This document shows positions 8,061-17,592 of a DNA stretch of 64,000 nucleotides, piece by piece. The notes below the pieces were generated by a model, which worked only from the letters and a program-made list of their open reading frames with translations, was not told the origin of the DNA and made no database searches. Position 1 is the stretch's first letter. Every line of letters starts with the position of its first letter. A program made the translations under genes and the position numbers. This DNA comes from Thiohalocapsa sp. ML1 (GTDB lineage Bacteria > Pseudomonadota > Gammaproteobacteria > Chromatiales > Chromatiaceae), in contig NZ_JABX01000026.1 of assembly GCF_001469165.1 (NCBI RefSeq), forward strand, positions 17,839-81,838. The letters are read 5' to 3'.

Positions 8061-8786
8061 TCAGCCGAAGCGCCTGCCGGCCCTCTCGGTGTGGGGGGGG
8101 TCGACGAGCACCAGCCGATAGCCACGCCCGCGCACCGAGGTGATGCTCAGCATGTCGACGCCCGCCTCGGCGAGCTTGCGCCGAATGTGCCCAACGTGTA
8201 CGTCCACGGATCGGTCGCCAGGCTCCCAGTACTGGCCAGGCACGAGCTGCGCGCGCTCTACGACCGCGCCGGTGCGCGCGATGAGGCGATGCAGGATGTC
8301 GCGCTCGCGCTCCGTCAGCGAGATCGGCTCCGGCACCCCGTCGCAGCGGAGCTCGCCGCTGACGAGATCGAGCTGTGCCGGCCCCAGCCGCACGCTGCGC
8401 GCCGAGTCCGGCATGAGCTGGCGCCGACGCAGCACCGCGCGCACGCGCGCACCAAGCTCGTCCATCGCAAAGGGCTTCACCAGATAGTCGTCGGCACCGG
8501 CGTCCAGTGCGCGGACCCGGTCGGCGAGACCGTCGCGGCCGCTCACGACGATGAGCCCGATATGGGCCTGACACCCGAGCTCCTCGGCCAACACCTGGCC
8601 GTCTTCATCGGCCAGGTTCAGATCGAGCAGCACCAGATCCGGCAGCATGGTATCGGCCAGGCGTCGATAGGCGGCGATGCCGCCGGCGAGTCCGGTGCTG
8701 TAGCCCCGGGCGCCGAGCCAGCGGGCGACCGCCCTGGCCAGCAACAGGTTGTCTTCAACGATGATGATGCGTGCATCCGCGGTCAT
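8061..8786 (-). CDS. OmpR-family response regulator (orphan, opposite strand)
   Basis: 241-residue regulator. The start at 8786 (MTADARIIIVEDN) is preceded by GGGAG five bases upstream; longer starts run into low-complexity sequence. Receiver: E11/D12, phospho-acceptor D55 (LVLLDLNLAD) and K104 (YLVKPFAMDE). Winged helix: TERERDILHRLIARTGAVV and DRSVDVHVGHIRRKLAEAG, ending ITSVRGRGYRLVLVDPP. It is convergent with the kinase gene (46 nt gap) and divergent from the pseudo-receiver gene. No dedicated kinase neighbours it on its strand; the large hybrid kinase about 2.5 kb away is one possible partner (inference). A GGCGCCC/GGGCGCC hairpin lies just upstream, in its presumed 5' leader. Confidence 0.92.
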   Translation of the reverse strand: MTADARIIIVEDNLLLARAVARWLGARGYSTGLAGGIAAYRRLADTMLPDLVLLDLNLADEDGQVLAEELGCQAHIGLIVVSGRDGLADRVRALDAGADDYLVKPFAMDELGARVRAVLRRRQLMPDSARSVRLGPAQLDLVSGELRCDGVPEPISLTERERDILHRLIARTGAVVERAQLVPGQYWEPGDRSVDVHVGHIRRKLAEAGVDMLSITSVRGRGYRLVLVDPPHTERAGRRFG

Positions 8787-9239
8787 GGCTGCTCCCATGC
8801 GGCGCCCTGATCGGGCGCCCTTGTTCTCCGACGGCTTGGCGCAGGGCTCCGCCGTCGGCAGGCCTGCCCGCGGGCTTTGTCCCTCGCTGCGGGTTGCAGC
8901 CTGCGCCACCGGCCATGGCAGTCGTCTGCCCGCCCGGGGGCGATGCTGCACCCGCATCGATGCTTCGAGCCCGCATCTCGACCGACCGGCCCAGCATCCG
9001 GCCGAGACGGGTCAGTGGCAGTCGCTGACGGAATCGCCTGGCAGATCAATGTTTCCCGACAGGACCAGCCGACACGGACCAGGGGCTTCCCCAGCCGCTG
9101 CCACTCGGCCTGTCAAGGGCTGACACGATAACCGGCACCAAACCCCGCACCAATCACCCCATTTTACATTTATTTACACCGCATATCCGAGACCAGAACT
9201 AGGCTCTAGGTCACGAAAACAGAATCCCACCGTACGATA
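8787..9239. promoter_or_regulatory. Divergent regulatory region between regulator and pseudo-receiver genes
   Basis: 453 nt without a convincing gene. A 7-bp inverted repeat GGCGCCC-TGATC-GGGCGCC lies at 8801-8819. The right half (about 9150-9200) is distinctly AT-richer than the surroundings, with TTTACATTTATTTACA at 9163-9178, a plausible promoter for the rightward gene cluster; no confident -10 box was assigned. Confidence 0.5.
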
Positions 9240-9659
9240 ATGACCGGACTCGATCGCTGGGCGGCCGGACGCCTCCGCGTGTACATTGTTGACCCGCACC
9301 AGCCGCTCAGGACCCGGCTCTGCGCCCTGCTCCGAAAAGCGCGGATCGACAGCACGGCCTTTGCCGACGCCGAAGCCGCGCTCAGGGTCAATCGCGCCGC
9401 GCCCGATATCATCGTCATCGGCCCCGGCGGCGACCGCGCTTGGCTGCGAGCGGCGCGGGCGCGCTGGCCGCACCTGCGCACCATCGGCCTGTCCGCGGCG
9501 ATCCGCTCGGGCGAGTGCAGCACCTTCAGCCCCCTGCGCGGGCTGCTGGGTGTCGATTACCTCTTGTCCGCGCCGCCGGACGGGGCGGAGCTGTTAGCCG
9601 CACTCGTCCTCGCCGCGGCCGATATCGACGACAGGGGCGCCATGGCAATCGCATCATGA
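9240..9659 (+). CDS. Degenerate receiver-like protein (no phospho-acceptor Asp)
   Basis: 139-residue protein whose first about 115 residues follow a CheY-like pattern: VYIVDPHQPLRTRLCALL for beta1-alpha1, DSTAFADAEAALRV, then APDIIVIGPGGD where beta3 should end in the phospho-acceptor Asp but has Gly, then WPHLRTIGLSAAI and GVDYLLSAPPDGAELL where the conserved Lys is also missing (Ser). It is therefore best read as a pseudo-receiver acting by protein contact rather than phosphotransfer. It starts a rightward cluster (gap 31 nt to the receiver-EAL gene). Fold assignment is by pattern and moderately sure; function unknown. Confidence 0.72.
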   Translation: MTGLDRWAAGRLRVYIVDPHQPLRTRLCALLRKARIDSTAFADAEAALRVNRAAPDIIVIGPGGDRAWLRAARARWPHLRTIGLSAAIRSGECSTFSPLRGLLGVDYLLSAPPDGAELLAALVLAAADIDDRGAMAIAS

Positions 9660-9690
9660 GCCCCGGGGCAGACGCACTGGGGCCGACGCG

Positions 9691-10851
9691 ATGAACCTCA
9701 CCTGTCTGGACGACGACCCGCGCATGGAGCGCACGCTGCGGCGCTTCGCCGGGCAGCTCGGCCACGGCCTGCGCTACCACGCCACCAGCGCGGCCTTCAA
9801 AGAGGACGTTCTGCGGCATGCGCCGGACCTGATCCTGCTCGACCTGGAGCTGGGCCGGGAGACGGGCCTCGCGGTGGTGCAATGGCTCGCGGAGCAAGGC
9901 GTCCGCGCGCCGCTGGTGCTGCTGTCCGGGCATGGCGACGAGCTACTCGACACCGCCCGGCGCATCGCGAGTGCCAGCGGCCTGACGGTGCAGGGGGCCG
10001 TGAACAAGGCCTGCATGGTGCGCGATCTGCCGCCGCTCCTGGCGGACTTTGTGCCGCCGCCGGCACCGGCCGCGCAGGGGCAGGCGATACTGACCGACAC
10101 CCCGGACAGTGACGGCCTCGCGGCGCAGATCGCGGGCGGCCAGGTAGAGCCCTTCTTCCAGCCCATCGTCGCCTGCGACGGGCGCATCTGCGATGCCGAG
10201 GTGCTGACGCGCATTCGGCTATCCGACGGCAGCGTGCTCGGCGCCGGGCAGGTCATTCCGCTGGCCGAGTCCGCGGGCCTGATCCTGCCGCTCACCGAGG
10301 CGCTGTTCGAGCGCCTGCTCGCGGCCCGAGAGCCGCTCCGTGGCCTCGGGCTCGACCACCTATCGGTGAACCTGAGCGTCGCGCAGCTCGACGTGGCGCT
10401 CACCACGGCGTTGGTACGGCGCCTCGTGGACGGGCTCGCCGGCTGCTGCCGCGTGCGCGTGGAGCTGACCGAGAGCTCCTGTCTGTCAGACTCCCAGGCG
10501 GTGCGCAAGCTCGGCGCGCAGTTACGGCTGCTCGGCGCGTCGCTCGCCATGGACGACTTCGGCATCGGCTATTCCAGCATCCGCGCCCTCGCGGAGCTGC
10601 CCTACGACACGCTCAAGATCGACCTGTCCTTCGTCGCCGAGCTGTTCGACTCGCACAAGGCGGAGCGCCTGCTCGGCGCGATGCTGGTCATGTCAGAGAG
10701 CCTGGGCCTCACCGTGATCGCCGAAGGCGTCGAGACCGAGGCGCAGCGCGCCTGGCTTTGTGCCGCCGGCGTCGACCGGCTGCAGGGCTATCTGTTCGGC
10801 GCACCGATGCCGCTTGCGGACCTGATGCAGAGCTTCGGCCGCGCGGCCTGA
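9691..10851 (+). CDS. Receiver-EAL c-di-GMP phosphodiesterase
   Basis: 386-residue response regulator with an N-terminal receiver (about 1-115; D7-D9 acidic pocket, phospho-acceptor D51 in LILLDLELG, Lys in VNKAC) and a C-terminal EAL domain (about 145-380), expected to hydrolyse cyclic di-GMP to pGpG. Catalytic landmarks are kept: E170 in the signature (here EVL rather than EAL), N in SVNLS, E in VELTES, the DDFGIGYSS loop, K in LKIDLSF, E in IAEGVET and Q in RLQGYLFG. It should therefore be active despite the altered signature. It sits between a pseudo-receiver and a stand-alone receiver, and upstream of a giant hybrid kinase, likely one phosphorelay controlling c-di-GMP. Confidence 0.9.
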   Translation: MNLTCLDDDPRMERTLRRFAGQLGHGLRYHATSAAFKEDVLRHAPDLILLDLELGRETGLAVVQWLAEQGVRAPLVLLSGHGDELLDTARRIASASGLTVQGAVNKACMVRDLPPLLADFVPPPAPAAQGQAILTDTPDSDGLAAQIAGGQVEPFFQPIVACDGRICDAEVLTRIRLSDGSVLGAGQVIPLAESAGLILPLTEALFERLLAAREPLRGLGLDHLSVNLSVAQLDVALTTALVRRLVDGLAGCCRVRVELTESSCLSDSQAVRKLGAQLRLLGASLAMDDFGIGYSSIRALAELPYDTLKIDLSFVAELFDSHKAERLLGAMLVMSESLGLTVIAEGVETEAQRAWLCAAGVDRLQGYLFGAPMPLADLMQSFGRAA

Positions 10852-10887
10852 TCCGCCCGGCCGGCCACCGGCCCGGAGGCCACCGCC

Positions 10888-11325
10888 ATGACCCTCGACG
10901 AACCTGTTCCCGACGCCGCCTGCCACCCCCGCGTGCTGGTGCTCGACGACGAACCGCGCCTGCTGCAGGCCAGCCTGCGGCTCCTGCCGCGCTGGGGCTA
11001 CCGCTGCGAGGCCTTTGCCGACGCCCGTGCGGCGCTCGCGACCATCGCCCGGGAGCCGCCGGACCTGTTGCTCGTGGATATCTACATGCCGGACCTGGAT
11101 GGCTTCCAGGTCATTGCCCGCGCCCGGCGTCTGGCGCCTGCAATGCGCATCGTTGCCATGTCCGGCGATGTGATTCTCGGCATGCCCACGCACGTGCTGA
11201 GCATGAGCGCCCACCTCGGCGCCGACGCCACGCTGCACAAGCCCATCGACCCCGAAAGGCTGCGCGCGACGCTGACCCGGCTGCTGCCGGCCGCAGCGGC
11301 AGCAGCGGACGCGCCTCCCGACTGA
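10888..11325 (+). CDS. Stand-alone receiver protein
   Basis: 145-residue single-domain response regulator (CheY/Spo0F-like). D20/D21/E22 (VLVLDDEPR), phospho-acceptor D64 (LLLVDIYMPDLDG) and Lys in LHKPIDPERL are all present; no output domain, only an Ala-rich tail. It is 36 nt downstream of the receiver-EAL gene and 19 nt upstream of the hybrid kinase, so an operon is likely. A shuttle receiver between the hybrid kinase and the EAL protein is a reasonable inference. Confidence 0.9.
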   Translation: MTLDEPVPDAACHPRVLVLDDEPRLLQASLRLLPRWGYRCEAFADARAALATIAREPPDLLLVDIYMPDLDGFQVIARARRLAPAMRIVAMSGDVILGMPTHVLSMSAHLGADATLHKPIDPERLRATLTRLLPAAAAAADAPPD

Positions 11326-11344
11326 TCCCCGCACCGACAAGCCT

Positions 11345-14300
11345 ATGCCCGCTGCACAGCCAGCCCCCGATCCGATATCCACAGCGGGCGCGCCGTCCGG
11401 CGGCCCATGGCATCGGCACCCGCGGCTGCGGCGCCTCGGCGAGACGCTGCTGCTCGCCGCCGCGGCGCTGCTCGGCAACTATTTCAGCATGACGCTTTTT
11501 TTCGGCGTCGAGATGCTGTTCGGCTCGGTTGCCGCACTGCTTGCCGTCGCCCGGCTCGGGACGGTGCCGGGCATCGTCGTCGCCGGCGTCGGCGGCTCCT
11601 ACACGCTGCTGCTCTGGCACCATCCCTATGCGCTCGTCATCTTCGTGCTGGAGGTCACCGCCATCGGCTGGCACCGCGACTGGGCGGCACGGCGCGGCGA
11701 GCCGCCAGCGCCGCTGGCGGTATCGGCGGCGCTGTACTGGCTCTTGCTCGGCATCCCGCTGGTGCTCCTGTTCTACCAGGGCCTGCTCGGCCTGGGCTGG
11801 CTGCCGACGGCGCTCGTCGCCGCCAAGCAGGCCGTCAACGGCATCCTGAACGCGGCGCTGGCGAGCGCCCTGCTGCTCGCCGGCGCCTTGCTGCAAGCCC
11901 GGCGGGGTCTGCCGCGGCTCGACGAGCTGCTGTTCAGCCTGCTCCTGACCGCTGCCCTGGTGCCCGCGCTGGTCATCACCGCCTGGGAGAACAGCGACCT
12001 GAAGGACTGGCAGGAGCAGGAAGCGGCAAACAACCTGCGCCTGCTCGGCGGCGTCGCGCTGGACCGCCTGGCACAAGCGTCCGCGTCCGGACCCGAGCCG
12101 TTGGCAGCAGCGCTCGCGCGCGTCGGCGACATCGCCCGCGATCGCCTGCACCGCGGCGCCGCGCCGCGGCTCTTCATCGCCAACCGACACACCGGCATGC
12201 CGCTGCTCGGCGACGCGGTGCCGACGGGAGACGTGATCGAGAGCGCCGTGCCCGACATGCTGCTGGTGCTGCCCGCGGTGCCGACATCCTCGGCCATGCA
12301 GCGCTGGCGGGCCACGCGCTATCGCATCGCGCTGCGCGCCGACGCGCTCGCCGCGGGCCACGACCTCGTCATCGATATCAGCGCCGAGCCGCTTATCGAT
12401 CTGGTGCAGCAGCGCCTATTGCGCCCGCTCGTGGCGCTGTTCCTGCTGGCGCTGGCGGCGGTGCTGCTGGCGCGCACCCTGAGCCGGCGCATTGTCGCCC
12501 CCCTGAACGACCTGGCGCAGGTGGCACGCGCGCTGCCGACGGCGTTGCGCGAAGGCCGCGCGCCACCGCAGGCCACGCCGGGGCTGTTCGCGGAATCCGC
12601 CGACTTCAGCGCCGCGGTCAACGCCATGGGTGCGTCGCTGCGCCAGAGCTTCGACGCGCTGGCGGCAGAGCGCGACGAGCAGGCGCGCGGGCGGGCACTG
12701 CTGCGGGTCAGCGAGGCGCGGCTCACGGAGGCCCAGGCCATCGCCCACATCGGCAGTTGGGAGTGGGACATCGGCACCGGCGCACTCACCTGGTCCGACG
12801 AGACCTACAAGATCCTCGGCTACGAGCAGGGCGCGGTCATACCCACCTTAGAGAGCTTCCTCGCCGTCGTGCACCCGGAGGACCGCGACAGGGTGCACGA
12901 GGCGATCGCCGCCGCGCAGAAACACCCGGACGGCCACTACGAGGCCGAGTTCCGCGTGCGCGGTCCGAACGGGGCCGAGCTGATCCAGCGCGCCCGCGGC
13001 CGCGTGCACTTCGACGCCGACGGCAGGCCGCTGCGCATCGCCGGCACGGCGCAGGACATCACCGAGCAGCGGCGCATGGAGCGGGCACTGCGCGCCGAGC
13101 GGGAGCGCTACCGGATGGTGGTGGAACACCTGGAGGATCTCTTGGTGCGCGTGGACACGGACGGGCGCTTCGAGTTCGTGAGCCCGTCCTATTGCCGCCT
13201 GTTCGGCAAGACCGAGGCGGAGCTGATCGGCCGGACCTTCATGCCGCTGGTGCACCCCGAGGATCGCGCGGCGACGGCCGCGGCCATGGAGCGGCTCTTC
13301 GCACCGCCGCACACCGTGACGATGGAGCAGCGGGTCGAGACGGTGCGGGGCGAGCGCTGGCTGCAGTGGTCCGACCGGGCCGTGCTGGACGCCGCCGGCC
13401 AAGTCGTCGGCATCGTCGGCCTGGGCCGCGACATCACCGAGCGCAAGGCCGCCGAGCAGGCCCTGCGTGCGAGCGAGCAGCACTTCCGCGCCCTGTTCGA
13501 GACCATCGGCGAAGGCGTGGTCTACTACGATGCCGACGGCCGCGTCGTCGATGTGAACCCCGCCGGCGTGGCCATGATGGGCATCGCGCGCGAGGCGCTG
13601 ATCGGCACTCCGCCCGACGATCAGCGGGGGCATCTGATCACCGAAGAGGGCACACCGCTCAGCGTCGATGAGTACCCGTCGCGCATCGCGCTCGCCACCG
13701 GCCGCAGCACCGAGCCGCAAGTGCTCGGGCTCGTTGTCGGCAAGACCGTGCGCTGGGGCCTGCTGCAAGCGCATGTCGAGCGGCCGCCGGGCGCGGACCG
13801 GCCGCAGCGGGTGTTCGTGACCTTCGCCGACATCACCAGCCTGCTGGAGACCCGCCAGCGCCTCCAGGCCATTGTCGACAGCTCTCCGCACGGCATCATC
13901 GCGGTGGATGTGGCAAGTCGCGAGATCCGCTGGTGCAACGAGGCGATGCAGCAGCTCTTCGGCTACGGCCGCGACGAGCTGATCGGCCGGTCCATCGCCG
14001 CCCTCTACCCGCCGGATGCCAGCGCGGTGCTGGTCGATGAGATCGATCTCGCCGGCGACAACCTGGACCGACACGGCCCGGGCCTGCTCGCCTACGTGCC
14101 CTGCCGACGGCGCGACGGCAGCCGCTTCTACTGCAATGTGGCGCCCGGGCTCGCACGCCTCGGCAGCGCCCAGGTCATGACCGCGTTCTTCAGCGATGCG
14201 ACCCTCGAGTACGAGAGCCGCCGCGCCCTGGAGCACAGCCGCCAGGCGCTGCTGGACGCGCAGGCGCTGGCCCACATCGGCTCCTGGGAGTACGACAGCG

Positions 14301-17300
14301 CGCGCGACCGCCTGACCTGGTCGCCCGAGGTGTTTCGCATCTTCGAGCAGGACGAGGCGGTCTTCGGCGCATCGTTCGAGGCCTTCCAACGCGTCGTTCA
14401 CCCGGATGAACGTGCGCATCTGGTCGAGACCTACCGCACCGCCGAGGCAACGCTCGGGGAGTACGAACTGGTGCACCGCCTGCTGCTGCACGACGAGCAC
14501 GTGAAATGGGTGCACGAACGCGCCCACTTCGTCCGCGACGCCGCCGGCGGCTCGGTGCTCGCCCGCGGCACGGTGCAGGACATCACTGAGCGGCGGCTCG
14601 CGGAGCTCAAGCTGGACGAGCGCGAGGCCATGCTGCGCGAGCTGCTGAGCGTGGCGACCGACTTCGTGGACACCGACGAAACCGACATCGAGCGCGTCAG
14701 CGCGGGCGCCCTTGCGCGCATCGGCGCCAGCATCGGCGCGGATCGGTCCTACCTGTTCGACTACGACCCGGTCACCGAGGTCTTCTCGATGCCGCTGGAG
14801 TGGACCGCGGACGGCATCGCACCAACCATCGAGGCGTGCCGGCAGTTGCCGCTCGCCGCGATACCGGCGATCGGTGCGGCGCTTGCCCGGCAGGAACCCG
14901 TCGCCGTCGCCAGCGTGGACGAGCTGCCGCCGACGTGGACGCGGGAGCGGGAGCTGTTCTTGAGCCAGGACATCAAGGCCTTGCTCTTGGCACCGGTGTA
15001 CGGCGCCGGCGCACTGCGGGGGGTCGTCGGCTTCGACGTGGTGCGTGCGCCGCGCGTCTGGACCGAAGTGGAGCGCCACTTCCTGCAAGTCTTCGCCAAC
15101 ATCCTGGCATCGGCGCGCAAGCGGGCCGAGATCCTTGCGGCGCTGCGGATCACCAATGCGCGTTACGAGGACGTATCCCGACAAAGCCGGACCATGGCCT
15201 GGGAGGTGGACCCGGACGGTCGCTACACCTACGTCAACAGTGCGAGCATTACGGTGTACGGGGAGCCGCCGGAGGCGCTGCTCGGGCGCTGCCGCACGGA
15301 TCTGCTGCGGACGGATGCGCGGGCCGAAAGGTCATCGACCGAACCGCGGCTGGCCGAGGCGGCAGTCATCGAGGATTTCGTCTTCCCGGGCTGCCGTCGC
15401 GACGGCAGCACCCTGTGGGTGCTGACCAACGGCGTGCCCATCCTCGACGCGGACGGGCGCGTTGCCGGCTACCGCGGCACCGACAAGGACATCACGGAGC
15501 AATATCTGGCCGAGCAGGCGCTCAAGGCGAGCCGCGCGCGCCTCGCCGCCGTCTTCGACAACGCCCCCATCGGCATGGCGCTGCTGGACGCCGAACGCCG
15601 GCTCGTGCTGGTGAACCAGGCGCTGGCGGCGCTGGTGGGCGCGCGCGTCGAGGATCTCACGGGCCGCTCGGCCGATGAGGTCACGCATCCGGACGATCTG
15701 CGCCTCGCGCGCCGGCGCTTCGACGATTTGCTCGCCGGGCACAGCAGGAGTGTGCGCATCACCCGGCGCTTCGTGCGCACGGATGGCCGCGTCGTCTGGG
15801 GCGACCAGCGCATCGTGCTGCTGCCGACGGCGCCGGGCGAGCCGCCGGCACCGCTGGCCATGGTGGAGGACGTGACCGAGCTGCACCTGGAGCAGGAGCA
15901 GCGGCGGAAGCTGGAAACGACCCTCGCGGCCTACACCGCGCGGCTGGAGGAGATGCTGGATCTGGTGAACCTGTCGCAGCCGGCGGAGGCGCAGATCACG
16001 GCGCTGCTCACGCTCGCGCGCCGCGCGCTCACGATGGAGTCGGCGCAGTTGGCGCTGGTGGAGGCCGCCGTGCCGCAGGCCCCGGAGACGCTCGCCGTGG
16101 CGAGCGATCTGCCCGCCCCGGCACCGCCGCCGCCGGCGCGGCTGCTGGATGCGGCGTTGGCGACGCGTGGCGCGCCCGTTGCCGCCTGTGAGGACTTGGG
16201 CGCCGCGGCGGAGGCGGCGGATTTGGGCTGCTGCGTTGCACTGGCGCTGGCCGGCGCGGACGACACCGCGACCGCGCCGGTGCAGCTCATGCTCGTGCTC
16301 TGGGGCCGGCGCAATCGGCTGGTGCTCGACGAGCCCGTGCGCCAGCAGTTGCGGCTCATCGCGCAACGCATCGCCGCCGTGCGCACGCAGGCGCAGATGC
16401 AGCAGGATCTGGTGCAGGCGAAGGAGCGGGAGTCCATCGGCCACCTCGCAAGCGGCGTCGCGCACGACTTCAACAACCTGCTCGGCGTTATCGGCGCAAA
16501 CCTGTTCTTCATGCAGGACGCACTCGCCGACTGCGCCTGCGGCGACCCGGAGCTGGCGCAGGCGATGGAGGAGACGCTGAGCGCGCTGAGCCAGACGCGC
16601 GTGGTCACCTCCGGCATCATGTCGCTAAGCCGGGCCGGCGGGGTGCCGCTCGCGCAGGTGCAACTCGCGGCGAGCATCGACGAGCTGGTGCGCATCCTGC
16701 GGCATCTGCTGCCGGACTACGTCGCGCTGGAAACGGATGTTCCGCCAAACATCGCGGCCTGGACCAACAGCGCCTTCCTGCAGTCCGCCCTGCTGAACCT
16801 GGCGCTGAATGCCCGCGACGCGATGCCGGGCGGCGGGCGGCTGCGCATTGCCGCGGCAACCTGCCGCTGGCACGGCGGCGCGCTGCTGGTGGGCGAGCTG
16901 CCGGCGGGAGACTATGTCGAGCTCGCGGTGGACGACAGCGGCAGCGGCATCGCGCCGGACGTGCTCGGGCGCATCTTCGAGCCGCTCTACTCCACCAAGG
17001 CGAAGGGCCGCGGTCATGGTCTCGGGCTGTTCATGGTCCGGGAGTTCGTGCTGCGCGCCGGTGCCGGCATGCTGGTGGACTCGGCCGCCGGGCGCGGCAC
17101 CCGGTTCCGGCTGCTGCTGCCTAGGCAGGCGCCGGTGGCGAGCGGCACCCCCCCGGCCCAGACCGCCGGCAAGAAGACGGCGCCATCGCTCGCCGGGCTC
17201 AAAGTCCTAGTGGTGGACGATGATCCGCGCGTGCGCGATGCCGTTGCGAGGCTGCTCGCCATCCAGGGCGTCGATACGGCGCTCGCGGAGCACGGCGAAG

Positions 17301-17575
17301 CGGCACTCGCAAGGCTCGCGCAGGCCCCGGGTATCGATCTGGTGCTGACGGACATCGCCATGCCGGTGCTCGACGGTGCGGGACTGCGCCGACGCGTGCG
17401 CGAGGAGCACCCGGGACTGCCGGTGCTGCTGATGACGGGCCAGCACAGCGACGCGGTGGCGGACGATACGGGCTCCGAACAGGCGACGCTGCGCAAACCC
17501 GTGGAGCCGGCGGAGCTCTACGCGGCCATCAGGGCGTTGACGGGCCGGTCAGGCGAGGCCGGCGGACCAGGCTAG
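11345..17575 (+). CDS. Giant multi-PAS/GAF hybrid sensor histidine kinase
   Basis: 2076-residue membrane kinase. Order: N-terminal block of about six hydrophobic helices (to about 215), extracytoplasmic segment, another TM at about 358-378, HAMP-like region, PAS1 (about 459), PAS2 (588), PAS3 (713), PAS4 (838), PAS5 (969), GAF (about 1100-1265), PAS6 (1272), PAS7 (1395), a GAF-like segment (about 1540-1690), HisKA with H1707 (SGVAHDFNNLLG), HATPase_c (ALNARDAMPGGG, DDSGSGIAPDVLG, GHGLGLFMV) and a C-terminal receiver with D2003 (LVLTDIAMPVLDG) and a Lys in LRKPVEP. PAS1 and PAS5 share the IGSWEW/IGSWEY opening typical of PAS_3. It is last in the receiver/EAL cluster. Input signals are unknown; no frameshift was found over 6.2 kb. 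Confidence 0.93.
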   Translation: MPAAQPAPDPISTAGAPSGGPWHRHPRLRRLGETLLLAAAALLGNYFSMTLFFGVEMLFGSVAALLAVARLGTVPGIVVAGVGGSYTLLLWHHPYALVIFVLEVTAIGWHRDWAARRGEPPAPLAVSAALYWLLLGIPLVLLFYQGLLGLGWLPTALVAAKQAVNGILNAALASALLLAGALLQARRGLPRLDELLFSLLLTAALVPALVITAWENSDLKDWQEQEAANNLRLLGGVALDRLAQASASGPEPLAAALARVGDIARDRLHRGAAPRLFIANRHTGMPLLGDAVPTGDVIESAVPDMLLVLPAVPTSSAMQRWRATRYRIALRADALAAGHDLVIDISAEPLIDLVQQRLLRPLVALFLLALAAVLLARTLSRRIVAPLNDLAQVARALPTALREGRAPPQATPGLFAESADFSAAVNAMGASLRQSFDALAAERDEQARGRALLRVSEARLTEAQAIAHIGSWEWDIGTGALTWSDETYKILGYEQGAVIPTLESFLAVVHPEDRDRVHEAIAAAQKHPDGHYEAEFRVRGPNGAELIQRARGRVHFDADGRPLRIAGTAQDITEQRRMERALRAERERYRMVVEHLEDLLVRVDTDGRFEFVSPSYCRLFGKTEAELIGRTFMPLVHPEDRAATAAAMERLFAPPHTVTMEQRVETVRGERWLQWSDRAVLDAAGQVVGIVGLGRDITERKAAEQALRASEQHFRALFETIGEGVVYYDADGRVVDVNPAGVAMMGIAREALIGTPPDDQRGHLITEEGTPLSVDEYPSRIALATGRSTEPQVLGLVVGKTVRWGLLQAHVERPPGADRPQRVFVTFADITSLLETRQRLQAIVDSSPHGIIAVDVASREIRWCNEAMQQLFGYGRDELIGRSIAALYPPDASAVLVDEIDLAGDNLDRHGPGLLAYVPCRRRDGSRFYCNVAPGLARLGSAQVMTAFFSDATLEYESRRALEHSRQALLDAQALAHIGSWEYDSARDRLTWSPEVFRIFEQDEAVFGASFEAFQRVVHPDERAHLVETYRTAEATLGEYELVHRLLLHDEHVKWVHERAHFVRDAAGGSVLARGTVQDITERRLAELKLDEREAMLRELLSVATDFVDTDETDIERVSAGALARIGASIGADRSYLFDYDPVTEVFSMPLEWTADGIAPTIEACRQLPLAAIPAIGAALARQEPVAVASVDELPPTWTRERELFLSQDIKALLLAPVYGAGALRGVVGFDVVRAPRVWTEVERHFLQVFANILASARKRAEILAALRITNARYEDVSRQSRTMAWEVDPDGRYTYVNSASITVYGEPPEALLGRCRTDLLRTDARAERSSTEPRLAEAAVIEDFVFPGCRRDGSTLWVLTNGVPILDADGRVAGYRGTDKDITEQYLAEQALKASRARLAAVFDNAPIGMALLDAERRLVLVNQALAALVGARVEDLTGRSADEVTHPDDLRLARRRFDDLLAGHSRSVRITRRFVRTDGRVVWGDQRIVLLPTAPGEPPAPLAMVEDVTELHLEQEQRRKLETTLAAYTARLEEMLDLVNLSQPAEAQITALLTLARRALTMESAQLALVEAAVPQAPETLAVASDLPAPAPPPPARLLDAALATRGAPVAACEDLGAAAEAADLGCCVALALAGADDTATAPVQLMLVLWGRRNRLVLDEPVRQQLRLIAQRIAAVRTQAQMQQDLVQAKERESIGHLASGVAHDFNNLLGVIGANLFFMQDALADCACGDPELAQAMEETLSALSQTRVVTSGIMSLSRAGGVPLAQVQLAASIDELVRILRHLLPDYVALETDVPPNIAAWTNSAFLQSALLNLALNARDAMPGGGRLRIAAATCRWHGGALLVGELPAGDYVELAVDDSGSGIAPDVLGRIFEPLYSTKAKGRGHGLGLFMVREFVLRAGAGMLVDSAAGRGTRFRLLLPRQAPVASGTPPAQTAGKKTAPSLAGLKVLVVDDDPRVRDAVARLLAIQGVDTALAEHGEAALARLAQAPGIDLVLTDIAMPVLDGAGLRRRVREEHPGLPVLLMTGQHSDAVADDTGSEQATLRKPVEPAELYAAIRALTGRSGEAGGPG

Positions 17576-17592
17576 GCCCCAGCCCCTAGCCC

